From Leptospiraceae bacterium (GTDB lineage Bacteria > Spirochaetota > Leptospiria > Leptospirales > Leptonemataceae): DNA of 64,000 nucleotides. The position numbers were made by a program, and so were the translations under genes. Shown in pieces: positions 18,877 to 27,250 of the stretch. The DNA lies in the NCBI GenBank assembly GCA_026418015.1, contig JAOACE010000013.1, positions 186,001-250,000 on the forward strand, read 5' to 3'. The notes below the pieces were generated by a model that saw only the letters and a program-made list of their open reading frames with translations, searched no databases and had not been told where the DNA came from. Numbering within the stretch: the stretch's first letter is position 1; every line of letters starts with the position of its first letter.

Positions 18877-19134
18877 AGATTATCCAATCACAATCTTTAA
18901 AATTAACCTAATGGATTTTGGCAACTTTTTTTGTTCGAATAATATTTATTCATTCTATCACTGATTGGATAATTTTATAAAATATATTTATTTTTTAAAT
19001 TTCTGCTCTACGAAAAAAGAATACAATGTTCTATTTTTTAGCAGTTTTTTTGACGAAGAATTTTTAAGCTCTGGAATACCCATGTATTAATTATATTTAT
19101 GCTGACCAATAAAATGCTTTTTGAACGATAAAAC

Positions 19135-19422
19135 TTAACCTTGTCTATCGATTAGATTTCCTTTGTTTTGATCTAACTCTGCCACTAAATGTCTAGTAAA
19201 GGGAATGGTTAAATAAAGTAAACGTTTGATTTCTTTAGGCTTCATGATGGCTTTGGTAAGTTCTTCTAAGGAAATCCTTTGTTCTTTGATTTCTTGTTTT
19301 GGTTCTTTTAAAACAATTTTTTGTTCGGATTCAATAGATCTATCTTGGGCTGCTTTGTTTGGCAATATATTAGGAGGTGGATAATCCCTTCCTATGTTGT
19401 GAATTTCTAAACCAGCCATCAT
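19135..19422 (-). CDS. Hypothetical 95-residue protein
   Basis: A small, mostly hydrophilic protein, helical after residue 40 (SLEELTKAIMKPKEIKRLLY), ending PFTRHLVAELDQNKGNLIDRQG when read with its last residues. No signal peptide, membrane helix or known motif. Tandem ATG codons (19422 and 19419) begin it. The C-terminal ELDQNKGN recalls the end of FlaG-like flagellar proteins, but the match is too short to rely on. The gene stands alone between intergenic stretches. It is reported because its codon pattern and length look genuine. Confidence 0.55.
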   Translation of the reverse strand: MMAGLEIHNIGRDYPPPNILPNKAAQDRSIESEQKIVLKEPKQEIKEQRISLEELTKAIMKPKEIKRLLYLTIPFTRHLVAELDQNKGNLIDRQG

Positions 19423-19547
19423 TATATTTATCGTAATTTTTTATTCAAACTTAACGATTTTATTCTAAAAAAATAAGAGTTTTTTTTCGTCAAATACAAT
19501 CGTAAGCTTTAATCATTTTTTTAACATTTTTTGATTTTCTTGTTTTT

Positions 19548-20222
19548 TTATGGGTTTTCGTAATTCGTCAAAAAGTTTTCTTTTGATAATCCCTTCTGTT
19601 GCAAAACATTCCATAAGTCGATTCCAAATTGCTTTGAACCAATCCAAAGGACTCTCTTTTCGCTATAATCATCTTTACTTTCTTTTAAAACATCGATTAC
19701 GTTTTTATAAGGATGCTCTTGATCAAGAACCAATTCCACAGGAAAGATGCTTTTCCAAAAAATAAATTCATTCTTGTATGGAACATGATTTTTTGTAAAT
19801 GCGCACATCCACAACTTGAAAGTTTTTACAGAAATCAATCCCTCTAAAATGGATTGTATCAAAGCCCTAATAGGAGCAATCCCAGAGCCCATCGCAAAAG
19901 CTTCGATAGATTGATTTTTTAATCTATCAAGATTAAATCCCTTGCCTTGAATATCGCTTAAATTTAACACATCATTGGGTTTTAAACTAAGAATTTCTTG
20001 AGCATTTTTTCCTTCGTTTTTAACAAGAATCTCTAAAATGGGTTCTTTCTTTAATGGAGCATTAGAAAATGCCAAATAAATAGAATCATTTTTTTCTGGA
20101 CTAAAAACACCATATTGACCAGGAATTTTATATTTTTTGTAAATCTCTTCTGGTACAAGCAGCTGTAAAGAATACAATAATTCTGCTTCCTGAATCTTAT
20201 TCAAAATTTTTATATTATACAT
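19548..20222 (-). CDS. Ferredoxin reductase-like FAD/NAD-binding protein
   Basis: A 224-residue protein of the ferredoxin-NADP reductase superfamily. The N-terminal half is a FAD-binding barrel with PGQYGVFSPEKND. The C-terminal half has the nicotinamide-binding motif MGSGIAPIRALIQ and a later WIGSKQFG segment. It has no iron-sulfur cysteine cluster, unlike PyrK, and no fused ferredoxin. Such stand-alone reductases pass electrons to separate partners; none is encoded nearby. It lies 11 bases downstream of the methyltransferase gene and is probably co-transcribed with it. Confidence 0.8.
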   Translation of the reverse strand: MYNIKILNKIQEAELLYSLQLLVPEEIYKKYKIPGQYGVFSPEKNDSIYLAFSNAPLKKEPILEILVKNEGKNAQEILSLKPNDVLNLSDIQGKGFNLDRLKNQSIEAFAMGSGIAPIRALIQSILEGLISVKTFKLWMCAFTKNHVPYKNEFIFWKSIFPVELVLDQEHPYKNVIDVLKESKDDYSEKRVLWIGSKQFGIDLWNVLQQKGLSKENFLTNYENP

Positions 20223-20233
20223 AAAAACGGTAG

Positions 20234-21076
20234 TTATTTTATTTTACGTTTGTTTGAAAAGTTCTTTATTTTTCTGTTTGTATTTGCTGGATTCTGGGGC
20301 GAACCATAATATGGGGTTTCTAAGAAGTTTTCTTTTAGGTAATCTAAAAAACTTCCTTGTTTGTTGGTGCGACGAAATTTCGCAAATAATCCCCACGCCA
20401 ACGAAGGAAATAAATTTGCCAATATTTTACTAATAGAAGGGGGAAATGGATAAAAGTTGGATCCTTTTCTTTCTAAAAATTCAAAAAAACCTTGTACTTC
20501 TACAAATCTTTTTAAGTCTGGTAAAGTAAATCCTCGAACATGTGGTCCAAGGGATTGTTGAGCTGTGGGTTGTTCTCCCAATAGCAATAATATTCTGTTG
20601 TGTAAACTGGCTAAATTGGGAACTCCTATGATTAAAATTCCCTCTGGTTTTAATAGTCGGGTAAATTGTTCCATGATCCAAAAAATCTCTTTTGTATGTT
20701 CCATCACTTGATTTGTTATAATAATATCAACGCTTTGATCCTCTAATGGATAAACCTCTTTTTCTAGGTCGATAGAAAAAACCTCAATCCCTTTGGCTTT
20801 ACATTCTTCTACAAAGGGTGCATAGTTTTCTATTCCATATAAATGCAACACTACATTTTTTAATTCCGGATCCTCTTGTACATTATTTTTTATTAATTCT
20901 AAATCATCGCCATGACCACAACCATGATCAAAAATAACGAATTCTTTCTGCTTTTGGTAAATATGTTTATCCTTTATGTATTGAACTGCCCAAGAGGAAA
21001 TAATATCCCTTCCATAGTTTAAATATTCTGTTCCTTCTTTCCATTTTTTTACAATATTTTTAATTGTTTCTATCAT
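20234..21076 (-). CDS. Class I SAM-dependent methyltransferase
   Basis: About 280 residues from the ATG at 21076 (a TTG at 21136 would add 20 residues). The SAM-binding motif is VIFDHGCGHGDDLELI, followed by the acidic post-I loop and the UbiE/type 11 motif VDIIITNQVMEHT, then LLKPEGILIIGVPN. The typical substrates of this broad group are lipids, quinones or sugars, so the substrate is not assigned. The C-terminus (about 220-280) is extended and basic. It is upstream of the reductase gene in the same operon. Confidence 0.85.
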   Translation of the reverse strand: MIETIKNIVKKWKEGTEYLNYGRDIISSWAVQYIKDKHIYQKQKEFVIFDHGCGHGDDLELIKNNVQEDPELKNVVLHLYGIENYAPFVEECKAKGIEVFSIDLEKEVYPLEDQSVDIIITNQVMEHTKEIFWIMEQFTRLLKPEGILIIGVPNLASLHNRILLLLGEQPTAQQSLGPHVRGFTLPDLKRFVEVQGFFEFLERKGSNFYPFPPSISKILANLFPSLAWGLFAKFRRTNKQGSFLDYLKENFLETPYYGSPQNPANTNRKIKNFSNKRKIK

Positions 21077-21206
21077 CTGACTTCTATCCCAAAAAAATGA
21101 TGGATTTAGAAATTCAAATAGAAAATTTTTGTACAATCAATCACTTTATTTATAAAGAAACTAAAATTCTTTTTTTAGAAAAGAATTTCTTACCGATAAT
21201 CAATCT

Positions 21207-21395
21207 ATGGAATTACAAGATCGTTGGAATAAATTGTTAAAAATCCAAGAAGAATTAGATCAAGTCATTTTACAGATCAAATCGGATTTAGAAAAGAATA
21301 GAATTATTCGCGAAGAATGGTACTCACAAAAAAATGAAACGTTAAAAAATTGTAAAAATCTCTTTACGTTAGAAAATTACAAAAATAAAATGTAA
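21207..21395 (+). CDS. Small coiled-coil protein
   Basis: A 62-residue, almost entirely helical protein with heptad-like spacing of Leu/Ile (WNKLLKIQEELDQVILQIK). No known family. It lies nine bases upstream of the STAS-domain gene, and both sit in the short run that leads to the glycosyltransferase-like gene, so co-expression is likely. It could be a partner of the STAS protein, but that is a guess from position only. Confidence 0.5.
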   Translation: MELQDRWNKLLKIQEELDQVILQIKSDLEKNRIIREEWYSQKNETLKNCKNLFTLENYKNKM

Positions 21396-21404
21396 TCAAT
21401 TGGT

Positions 21405-21770
21405 ATGAATCAAGACTATTTTTATAATAATGACATCTTATCGATTCTAAAAAAAGAAAATATCTGGATCGTAGAACCCAAAGTTCGGTTAGATTTATCG
21501 TTTTCTGATAATTTTTACAGCAAAGTAATGGAAATTTTACAATTAGAATCGCAGCATCTTTTTATAGATATGGCACAAGTCCCCTATATTTCTTCTTCTG
21601 GTATTAAAGTAATATTAAAAATCAAAAACTTTTTAGAAATGAGAGGTTATAAATTTGGTTTGTATAACTTAACAAAAGAGGTTCATAAAATCATCCATAT
21701 TTCCGAATTACATCATTTAATTCCTATTTTTAATAACTTTGACGAAGCATTATTATACCTAAAAAAATAA
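21405..21770 (+). CDS. STAS-domain anti-sigma-factor antagonist-like protein
   Basis: A 121-residue single-domain STAS protein. The signature IDMAQVPYISSSGIKVILKI contains the Asp, the Ser that RsbW-type kinases phosphorylate, and the conserved Gly. The N-terminal 20 residues are an extra arm. Such proteins switch partners with HATPase kinases; candidates in the window are encoded at 2634-3284 and in the C-terminus of the sensor at 38513-40666. The stop codon is followed after one base by the next start. Confidence 0.88.
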   Translation: MNQDYFYNNDILSILKKENIWIVEPKVRLDLSFSDNFYSKVMEILQLESQHLFIDMAQVPYISSSGIKVILKIKNFLEMRGYKFGLYNLTKEVHKIIHISELHHLIPIFNNFDEALLYLKK

Positions 21771-21771
21771 C

Positions 21772-23163
21772 ATGTATCGATTGTTTTTTTTTCCCTTACT
21801 ATTGATTTTACTCTTTTTTGCTTACGATGGCTATTTTCCTCCCCCATGGCCAGACGAAGTATTGTTTTCTTCTGCTGCAATTCAGTTAGCAAAAACCGGT
21901 CAATTTCGAACAGATGTTTTAACTGGTATCGTTTATGGTATGGACAAGGCTACTCTATGGAATAGTCCCCTATATATGATTTTTCTTTCTTTGGTTTATC
22001 AATTTACAGATGAATCGCTCTTGGTCGGTAGGTTGTTTTCTTTGTTTATTGGTATTTTGTGTTCATATACCTTTTATTTTTTGATAAAGCAAATTTCTAA
22101 AAATTCCCAATTATCGTTTTTTCTTACGCTGATTCTATTGATTGATCTATCTTTTTCGCGTGCTGCAAATATAATACGGATGGATATATTAAACCTTCTT
22201 TTTGTTTTATTGTGCTTATATTCGTTAGAAAAAAAGAATACCATACTTTCTGGAATCTTTATGGGGTTATCCGGGTTAACTCATCCCATTAGCATTTTTT
22301 TGGTTCCTATTGCAATTTTATACAATAAAAATTCATACAGAAATCTTTTAAAAATCGGGTTCTATGCTTTTATTGTTATGATTCCGTGGCTTTTGTATAT
22401 CTATCAATATTGGGATATTTTTCATTTTCAATTTCTTGCTCAATTTTCTCGAAAATCAACTCATTACGATTTTAACACAATCATTTACTTGATAAAAGTT
22501 TTTGGCGGACAATATCAAAATAAAATCAATTTTGTTTTAATCTATTTATTTTTATTAAGTTTATTTATATTTTTTATTTATGATTTAATATCATTAAAAA
22601 AAACAATAAAATATTTTATAGTTTTTGTTATAGTTCTAACAACAACATTTTTAAGTAGCGAAGCATGGTATTCTATCTATCCTATACCATTTGGTATGAT
22701 TTATCTTTCGACTTTTATCAATGCTTACCCAAATACAAAAAAATATCTTTTATTGTTTGTAGCTTTAACTTTTATTTTGATCCAAACATTTTTTTGGTAC
22801 AAAGCATATCCTAAAATAAAATCATACAAACAAGAATACATAGAATATATAAATTTTTTAAAAGATCACACACGGACATGCAAAGTTGTGTATTTACAAT
22901 CAATACCAGATCCGTACTTCGATTTACCCAAAGATAAAGTTTATAAAGAATTCCCACCTTATGGTTTGTTCAAAAACGATGTTCTAAAATCTTATGCAGA
23001 TTTGCGAATTAATACTTACAAACAAATCGATTGTTTCGTTATTACAAATGCAGAAAAAATAGACGAAGGGCTAATGCAAACATTAAATCAAAAGGATATT
23101 AAAGTAATACATTTTCCGGAATATAAAACCCTTCCAAGTGGTTCCATTTATATAAAATTTTAA
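21772..23163 (+). CDS. Multi-spanning GT39/ArnT-like glycosyltransferase
   Basis: A 463-residue inner-membrane protein with about ten hydrophobic helices in the first 370 residues and a soluble C-terminal end. The first periplasmic loop holds PPPWPDEVLFSSAA, where the Asp-Glu pair matches the catalytic acidic motif of lipid-linked sugar transferases (GT39/GT83). A second feature, NIIRMDILNLLFVLLC, fits the following helix. The donor would be a polyprenyl-phosphate sugar and the acceptor unknown (protein, lipid A or glycan). It begins one base after the STAS gene. Confidence 0.75.
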   Translation: MYRLFFFPLLLILLFFAYDGYFPPPWPDEVLFSSAAIQLAKTGQFRTDVLTGIVYGMDKATLWNSPLYMIFLSLVYQFTDESLLVGRLFSLFIGILCSYTFYFLIKQISKNSQLSFFLTLILLIDLSFSRAANIIRMDILNLLFVLLCLYSLEKKNTILSGIFMGLSGLTHPISIFLVPIAILYNKNSYRNLLKIGFYAFIVMIPWLLYIYQYWDIFHFQFLAQFSRKSTHYDFNTIIYLIKVFGGQYQNKINFVLIYLFLLSLFIFFIYDLISLKKTIKYFIVFVIVLTTTFLSSEAWYSIYPIPFGMIYLSTFINAYPNTKKYLLLFVALTFILIQTFFWYKAYPKIKSYKQEYIEYINFLKDHTRTCKVVYLQSIPDPYFDLPKDKVYKEFPPYGLFKNDVLKSYADLRINTYKQIDCFVITNAEKIDEGLMQTLNQKDIKVIHFPEYKTLPSGSIYIKF

Positions 23164-23166
23164 AAA

Positions 23167-24132
23167 TCATTTATTACATGCTTTTTCGTTTCCTAATTGA
23201 CAAGAAAGCTTTAAATATTCCTGGGCTTTTTGTAGATCCTTTCCTACTGCAATACCTTGTTGGTAAAACTTTGCTACATTAGAACAACCTAAGGCATCTT
23301 TATAACTACAAGCTAATTGATAATACTCAAAAGCCGTTTTTGTATCTTGCTGAACGCCTTTACCTGTGTCAAATAAATATCCAATGTTGTTACAACTCCA
23401 ACCATCTTGCTGATTACATGCAATATTATACAATCGAATTGCAATATCTAAATTTTGTTCTATTCCTAAACCAAATTCATACAAATAACCTAAATTACCA
23501 CAACTCCAAACATCTCCATTCTGACATGCAATCGCATAATACTTGATAGCATCTTCGTAATTTTGCTTAACTCCCACTCCCTTTTCGTACATATATCCCA
23601 AATTTCCACAACCTTTAGGGAATTTTAATTGACACGACTTTTCGAAATATTGTAGAGCTTTGCTGGGGTCTTTCGTTGTATTTACTCCATTTAATAATAA
23701 AATGCCAGCATTATTACAACCCATACCAAAATCATAATCGCATGCTAAACGATAAAAATCCAATGCATTCGAAGAGCTCTGAATCAATCCTTTTTCTATC
23801 AAAAAGCCATAGTTATTACAACTTAATCCATCTTTTAGGTTACATCCCTTTTCGTAATAACTCTTTGCTAAGGGATAGTTGATTTTTTGGTCTATCTCTC
23901 CATATTGATAAATAATTCCCAAATTACCACAACTGATATTATGATTAAGACTGCACGCTATCTCGTAATATTTTTTAGCATTTTCGAAATCCTTTTTGTT
24001 AAAAAATTCCTCTGCGAATTTATAACATGCTTCTTTGGTTTCTTCTTTTCCTGGAATACAATCTTCTGCTTGAATACGAAAATTCATCATCACGTATATT
24101 ATGATGAGGGCAATCAATTTAAAATGCTTCAT
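23167..24132 (-). CDS. Secreted Cys-rich Sel1-repeat protein (Hcp-like)
   Basis: About 321 residues from the ATG at 24132, which begins a signal peptide (LIALIIIYVMMNFRIQA). The mature part is made of about seven Sel1-like repeats of 36 residues. Each carries two cysteines at fixed spacing (for example ACSLNHNISCGNLGIIY, ACQNGDVWSCGNLGYLY). This is the pattern of Helicobacter cysteine-rich proteins, where each pair makes a disulfide. A periplasmic or secreted interaction protein is likely. The three C-terminal residues CNK complete the last pair. It has no operon partner. Confidence 0.85.
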   Translation of the reverse strand: MKHFKLIALIIIYVMMNFRIQAEDCIPGKEETKEACYKFAEEFFNKKDFENAKKYYEIACSLNHNISCGNLGIIYQYGEIDQKINYPLAKSYYEKGCNLKDGLSCNNYGFLIEKGLIQSSSNALDFYRLACDYDFGMGCNNAGILLLNGVNTTKDPSKALQYFEKSCQLKFPKGCGNLGYMYEKGVGVKQNYEDAIKYYAIACQNGDVWSCGNLGYLYEFGLGIEQNLDIAIRLYNIACNQQDGWSCNNIGYLFDTGKGVQQDTKTAFEYYQLACSYKDALGCSNVAKFYQQGIAVGKDLQKAQEYLKLSCQLGNEKACNK

Positions 24133-24357
24133 AACTTTTGATTCTTTTAATGAGTTAAATTTCGTCAAATGATAATTGAATCTTAGAATAAATTTTGCTT
24201 TATGAACAATTTTTATGCATTAGATTAAAATTAATCCGTATTAACTTTCTTAAAAAAACAATTTTTGTATTTATATTTGGGAGGAATTTTTATTTTTTCT
24301 CAAAAAAAACATCTGTAAAGCTAAAAATAAGTTTATAAAGTGGTTAAATATATGAAT

Positions 24358-24388
24358 ATTATTCAATTTTACGAAAAAATTGAATAAT
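24358..24388. repeat. Perfect 13-bp inverted repeat
   Basis: ATTATTCAATTTT (24358-24370) and AAAATTGAATAAT (24376-24388) with the loop ACGAA. Neither side is followed by a T run, so it does not look like a terminator. A protein operator upstream of the RNA-like block, or a structural part of its transcript, are both possible. Confidence 0.6.
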
Positions 24389-24409
24389 GGCACACAAATT
24401 GCTAATTAT

Positions 24410-24514
24410 GAAATGAGGGGGAAAGTTAATAACTATCCTTATGCCCGATAGCCAGAAATGGCCAACAAAAAGGAAAGAGTGTGGCATGCGGGGGGCATTA
24501 AGCCCCTTGATTTC
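24410..24514 (+). ncRNA. Candidate structured RNA of unknown family
   Basis: A 105-base block with 49 G or C (47 percent) in very AT-rich DNA. Its ends pair: GAAATGAGGGG (24410-24420) with CCCCTTGATTTC (24503-24514), with one bulged G and one G-T pair. Inside are GCCA-GAAA-TGGC (24441-24452, a GNRA tetraloop), ATGCC (24431-24435) facing GGCAT (24483-24487), and GGGGC-ATTAA-GCCCC (24492-24506), which competes with the closing stem. It does not match the SRP, 6S, tmRNA or RNase P signatures I know. The strand is not certain. It could be a stand-alone RNA or a leader of the gene at 24594. Confidence 0.5.
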
Positions 24515-24593
24515 TTTATGTACCATCACCAACAGATTCGCAAAAATAAGCTTTGAGTTGAAAATTTATCAAGTTTTTTTATTTTGCCATTGA

Positions 24594-25544
24594 ATGAAAA
24601 CACAATCACCCATTCATCTTGAAGAAAAAGCATTTCTTTTTCAGAAAATCTTATCTCGAATGATTCAATATTACCAAAAACATCCATTACCCAATTTATT
24701 AATATTTTCTGGTCCTAATAAGATATTAAAGCATTATGTGGTTCTTCATAAAATAGCTTTTTATCATTTATGCATAAATCAAAACCATTGTAAAGAATGT
24801 AAAGCATGTCTTTTATTAGAAAAACAAGAACATCCAGACTTAATCATTTTTCCAGACGATAAAGTTAAGATTGGAGATGTAAAGGATCCTGAACCTTTCT
24901 CGATTCGATGGTTGCAAAAAAATATTTTAGTATACAAACCAGCAGTTTCTCCCATAAGAATTGTTTTGTTCCCTGCAGCAGAAAAATTAGGTTTAGAAGC
25001 AGAAATTGCTTTGTTAAAAACACTAGAAGAACCTAGTCCTTACACGAAATTTATTTTTTTTACTCCTTCTTTGGATCAATTAAAAGATACAATTATTAGT
25101 CGAGGTGTAAATATTCCTTTAAAAAATTTTTCGTTAGAACAAATGCATAAGATTACAGAAATTAATGATTATGAATTTTTAGAAATCCTCGGTGGTTCCT
25201 TAGATAACTTTTATTCTATTAAATATGAATTCTATCAAACTCTAAAACAAAAAATCTTACAAGCATTAGAACATCCTATCGATCTTATCGAATTAGAAGA
25301 TTGGTCTATGCAAAACTCTAAAATAGAATTAGAAAACGAAGGTTTACAAGAAAACCAATTTTGGGAACTCTTTGTTCATGTATTTCTTCAATGTATAAGT
25401 AGAAGCGTCCTTTATACAACATTAGCTCCTAAATTCATGGATTTTCTTATTGGATTAAGAGCAGAACAACCCGGGCTACTTCCTTATCTAACAAGCAGGT
25501 TATTTTACGAATTATTCTATCACATCTACTTAAAAACTACCTGA
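24594..25544 (+). CDS. holB: DNA polymerase III delta-prime subunit-like protein
   Basis: A 316-residue clamp-loader subunit. The zinc-binding segment is CINQNHCKECKACLLLEKQEHPDL with four Cys in the order expected (given in parts: CINQNH, CKECKAC). LGLEAEIALLKTLEEPSPYTKFIF corresponds to the conserved sensor block (LLKTLEEP), and IISRG replaces the usual SRC motif. The Walker A lysine motif is absent (GPNKILK), as in true delta-prime proteins. The C-terminal collar region is divergent. It follows the RNA-like block and overlaps the end of a small convergent gene by 15 bases. Confidence 0.85.
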   Translation: MKTQSPIHLEEKAFLFQKILSRMIQYYQKHPLPNLLIFSGPNKILKHYVVLHKIAFYHLCINQNHCKECKACLLLEKQEHPDLIIFPDDKVKIGDVKDPEPFSIRWLQKNILVYKPAVSPIRIVLFPAAEKLGLEAEIALLKTLEEPSPYTKFIFFTPSLDQLKDTIISRGVNIPLKNFSLEQMHKITEINDYEFLEILGGSLDNFYSIKYEFYQTLKQKILQALEHPIDLIELEDWSMQNSKIELENEGLQENQFWELFVHVFLQCISRSVLYTTLAPKFMDFLIGLRAEQPGLLPYLTSRLFYELFYHIYLKTT

Positions 25545-25754
25545 AGCTTCGAATTGTTCAAATACATGTTTTAATTTTCTTTTTCTGATTTCTTGGACCT
25601 TTCTTAGCTGTTTTTGGTTTAACAAAGATTCTGCAGAAAGGCCATTCTCTGGCATGATTGTCCCCTTATCGATGGATTCTAATACCTTCTTTTTGGTATA
25701 GTATATCTTCCAGTGTAAGTTTGGGTCTAATTCTTCGTAAATCCAGTCGTACAT
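25530..25754 (-). CDS. Small protein with strong ribosome binding site
   Basis: A 74-residue basic, helical protein (QKQLRKVQEIRKRKLKHVF) of unknown family, with an acidic aromatic N-terminus (MYDWIYEELDPN). A full AAGGAGG lies 8 bases upstream of the ATG (25763-25769), which makes the start certain. It overlaps the convergent delta-prime gene by 15 bases. No signal peptide or membrane helix. It sits just downstream of the anti-sigma gene on the same strand, with 62 bases between, so it may belong to that transcript. Confidence 0.65.
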   Translation of the reverse strand: MYDWIYEELDPNLHWKIYYTKKKVLESIDKGTIMPENGLSAESLLNQKQLRKVQEIRKRKLKHVFEQFEASGSF

Positions 25755-25816
25755 TTTATTTGCCTCCTTGCAATCATTCGCATCCTTGCGTTTAATTATA
25801 CTGATCGGAATATCGT

Positions 25817-26272
25817 CTATTTTTGAATTTTCATTAGTTGATTTTCTAAAAAAAGATCAATTTTTTGGGAATATTCCTCTATGCCTTTTTCGTGTTCTAC
25901 ATAAAAATGATAACCAAATGCCAAAATCACCATCATATAAATTAAAACAAACAATATAGTTATAGCATATACTTGATCACTTTTTAAGATTACAGAAAAA
26001 ATATTGAGTTGTAGTAAAAAGAGAGAAAGAACTACCCATAAGCCAATCAAAATCAACTGCCAAGTACGATAAAATGGTCTTAACAATACCTTCGCGATGA
26101 TCTTATCTACTTCTATGGGAATATTTAATTCTGGTAATTGTTCGATGGATGATTCGATCTTTTTTGCTAATAAATATTCTTTTTTACATAAATCACATTC
26201 TTCTAAATGTTTTTTATCCCAATCTGTTAGTTGGTTGGTATCTTCCCAAATTTTTTTTATTATATGCTTCAT
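25817..26272 (-). CDS. Membrane-anchored anti-sigma factor with zinc-finger motif
   Basis: A 151-residue protein. Residues 20-35 contain HLEECDLCKKEY, the HxxxCxxC motif of zinc-binding anti-sigma domains (zf-HC2). Two hydrophobic helices follow (about 73-92 and 99-120), then a short charged tail. It is encoded three bases after the ECF sigma factor stop, the usual sigma/anti-sigma order, so it most likely binds that sigma factor and holds it at the membrane. The signal that releases it is not known. Confidence 0.85.
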   Translation of the reverse strand: MKHIIKKIWEDTNQLTDWDKKHLEECDLCKKEYLLAKKIESSIEQLPELNIPIEVDKIIAKVLLRPFYRTWQLILIGLWVVLSLFLLQLNIFSVILKSDQVYAITILFVLIYMMVILAFGYHFYVEHEKGIEEYSQKIDLFLENQLMKIQK

Positions 26273-26275
26273 ATT

Positions 26276-26821
26276 TTAACCTTTTATAATGTTTTTAAGT
26301 TCTTTGATTTTTTCTTTTAAACGAAGCTTCCCGCGATAAACCAAAGACTTTAACGTTCCTTCAGGAATGTTAAGTTTTTCGCTCATTTCTTTGTAAGATA
26401 ATTTTTCGTAGAATAATAATATAAGGGGAAGCCTATATTCCTCTGGTAGATTCATCAATTCTTTTTGTAATTTATCCATTAAGAGTTGATCGTCTATTTC
26501 TGCAAAATAATCCAACTCGGGATTAGATTCCAAAACCCCATCGGATTCGTACAGAACTTCCGTACTTTGGATCTTTTTTAATCTTTTGTTTTTTTTGATT
26601 TTATTCAAACCTAAATTTAATGCCAAAGAATAGATCCATGTAGATAATTTTGATTTTCCATCGTATTTATGAAAATTCTTATAGAACTGTAAGTATACTT
26701 CTTGTGTAAAATCCTCTGCTTCGTGAGGATCATAATTAAATAATCGTAAACCTAAATTATAAATCATTTTATAAGTTTCCTTAACAATTCTTTCGAATTC
26801 TTTTTTATTGTTCGTTTCCAC
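26276..26821 (-). CDS. ECF-type RNA polymerase sigma factor
   Basis: A 181-residue sigma-70 family protein with only regions 2 and 4. Region 2 holds DPHEAEDFTQEVYLQFYKNF and the promoter -10 contact GKSKLSTWIYSLALNLG. Region 4 holds LPEEYRLPLILLFYEKLSYKEMSEKLNIPEGTLKS in pieces, a clear helix-turn-helix (YKEMSEKLNIPEGTLKSLV). The start is GTG. It is followed by its anti-sigma factor. Its regulon cannot be seen, but such sigma factors usually drive their own promoter. Confidence 0.93.
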   Translation of the reverse strand: METNNKKEFERIVKETYKMIYNLGLRLFNYDPHEAEDFTQEVYLQFYKNFHKYDGKSKLSTWIYSLALNLGLNKIKKNKRLKKIQSTEVLYESDGVLESNPELDYFAEIDDQLLMDKLQKELMNLPEEYRLPLILLFYEKLSYKEMSEKLNIPEGTLKSLVYRGKLRLKEKIKELKNIIKG

Positions 26822-26842
26822 TTCTTAATACTTATAGAAAAA

Positions 26843-27187
26843 TCAATCTTGAAGATTTTTTCCAATTGTTAATACATAAAAAACGATCAGTCCTATACCA
26901 ACAAATAAAGGAACTAATCCACCAAGTATTGGGAAAGAAATACCACTTACATACAAGAATACAATTGTTAATGGTAATCCAGCCGATATAGATAAAATTC
27001 CAATCAACAAGATAAAAATACGAAAATCTTTAATCCGAAAAGGCTGATACTTCCCACTATCAATCAAATATTTTTTATATTCAAAATACCATTTAAAAAA
27101 CAGAAGAATTGTAATGCCCCCCATTATAATACCAGTAATCGGTATTAAAGAGATAAGTATTTTTGCTATTGACTCTGCTAAATCCAT
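26843..27187 (-). CDS. Small membrane protein
   Basis: A 114-residue protein from the ATG at 27187 (a TTG further upstream would overlap the divergent gene). Three to four hydrophobic helices: ILISLIPITGIIMGGITILLF, IFILLIGILSISAGLPL, and SFPILGGLVPLFVGIGLIVF. No recognised family; a DUF6249-like arrangement is possible. It lies 21 bases upstream of the ECF sigma gene and is probably co-transcribed with it, so it may take part in that signalling unit. Confidence 0.65.
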   Translation of the reverse strand: MDLAESIAKILISLIPITGIIMGGITILLFFKWYFEYKKYLIDSGKYQPFRIKDFRIFILLIGILSISAGLPLTIVFLYVSGISFPILGGLVPLFVGIGLIVFYVLTIGKNLQD

Positions 27188-27250
27188 AGAAATATTTTCT
27201 TTCGTTCTATTATATTGGAAATCAAAAAAACGTTTGAGTTGCAAAATAAA

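Larger units (their letters stand above)
24133..24593. other. Gene-free 461-base intergenic region
   Basis: This is the longest gap in the window. It separates divergent genes (the Sel1 protein and the delta-prime gene). It contains very AT-rich DNA (24133-24357), a 13-bp inverted repeat (24358-24388) and a GC-rich self-complementary block (24410-24514). Both neighbours' promoters should also lie here. No convincing protein gene was found in it. Confidence 0.8.

Noticed and set aside
18988-19083. 31-codon minus-strand frame (MGIPELKNSSSKKLLKN...) in the gap between the SDR gene and the 95-residue gene
   Set aside because: No ribosome binding site and no known family; short frames are common by chance in AT-rich DNA. 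Kept only as a weak candidate.
23340-24141. Open frames on the + strand opposite the Sel1 gene
   Set aside because: Periodic His/Tyr/Asn-rich translations reflect the repeats on the other strand.
24410-24514. Assignment of the RNA-like block as SRP RNA or 6S RNA
   Set aside because: The conserved SRP apical loop (GGAA with the flanking symmetric loop) and the 6S length and bulge are not present.
24431-24580. A roughly 50-codon open frame starting ATG at 24431 across the RNA-like block
   Set aside because: No ribosome binding site at a usable distance, odd composition (KWPTKRKECGMRGAL) unlike other proteins here, and the DNA is better explained by base pairing.
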